Shown here: piece by piece, positions 16,099 to 16,129 of the stretch
Layout of the letters: each line of letters opens with the position of its first letter
How positions within the stretch are numbered: position 1 is the stretch's first letter
NCBI GenBank assembly: GCA_946482615.1
Contig: CAMLSF010000089.1
Coordinates: 1 to 16,129, forward strand
Reading direction: 5' to 3'
DNA length: 16,129 nt
From: an uncultured Chromatiaceae bacterium
GTDB lineage: Bacteria > Pseudomonadota > Gammaproteobacteria > Enterobacterales > Alteromonadaceae
The notes under the pieces: generated by a model
The model's input: only the letters and a program-made list of their open reading frames with translations
Told to the model about the DNA's origin: nothing
Database searches by the model: none
Translations under genes and position numbers: made by a program

Positions 16099-16129
16099 AG
16101 CAAAGTCGTTGAAAATATAAATATTTTGG

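Overview
The window is chromosomal housekeeping DNA from a gammaproteobacterium. The sirB2-sirB1-kdsA order, the DeoB/DeoD/Gpt and FolM-type sequences, the moderate GC content and the Phe/Thr/Phe tRNA cluster all fit the Alteromonadales/Rheinheimera-Alishewanella neighbourhood. That placement is from general resemblance, not a search. I see no phage, insertion sequence, transposase, CRISPR array or defence genes. The protein-coding genes look intact, and nothing here can honestly be called a clear new system.

Layout from left to right. Positions 1-341 are a structured non-coding leader, followed by an exported endonuclease/exonuclease/phosphatase-fold protein (+). It ends at a symmetrical terminator shared with a convergent purine/deoxynucleoside salvage operon, deoB-deoD-gpt (-). 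Upstream of deoB is the terminator of a methyl-accepting chemotaxis protein (-). Divergent from it is a FolM-type pteridine reductase (+), whose 3' end overlaps by 120 bp, antisense, the end of a divergent HPPK (FolK) paralogue (-). That paralogue forms a tight pair with an upstream metallo-beta-lactamase-fold hydrolase. Next come two convergent exported enzymes, a type-2 PHA depolymerase (+) and an M61 PDZ peptidase (-), then a HxpB-like HAD phosphatase (+).

A tRNA operon follows on the minus strand, Phe-Thr-Phe in transcription order. It has a textbook promoter with a GC-rich discriminator and a bidirectional terminator. Beyond that terminator lie a 23-bp copy of the tRNA-Phe 3' end and a cluster of small palindromes. 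The right end holds sirB2-sirB1-kdsA (-), preceded by a separate REC/HD-GYP response regulator (-) with its own promoter and terminator.

Functional links. DeoB, DeoD and Gpt form one pathway: DeoD phosphorolyses purine (deoxy)nucleosides, DeoB converts the (deoxy)ribose-1-phosphate to the 5-phosphate, and Gpt returns guanine or xanthine to the nucleotide pool. FolM and the FolK-like protein both act on pterins, which makes 5.9-7.8 kb a likely pterin locus in which the MBL hydrolase could be an uncharacterised partner. KdsA makes Kdo-8-phosphate for LPS. The points most worth a second look are the antisense folM/folK overlap with the aberrant HPPK C-terminus, the tRNA-Phe 3'-end fragment with its adjacent palindromic element, and several operator-like inverted repeats upstream of genes.
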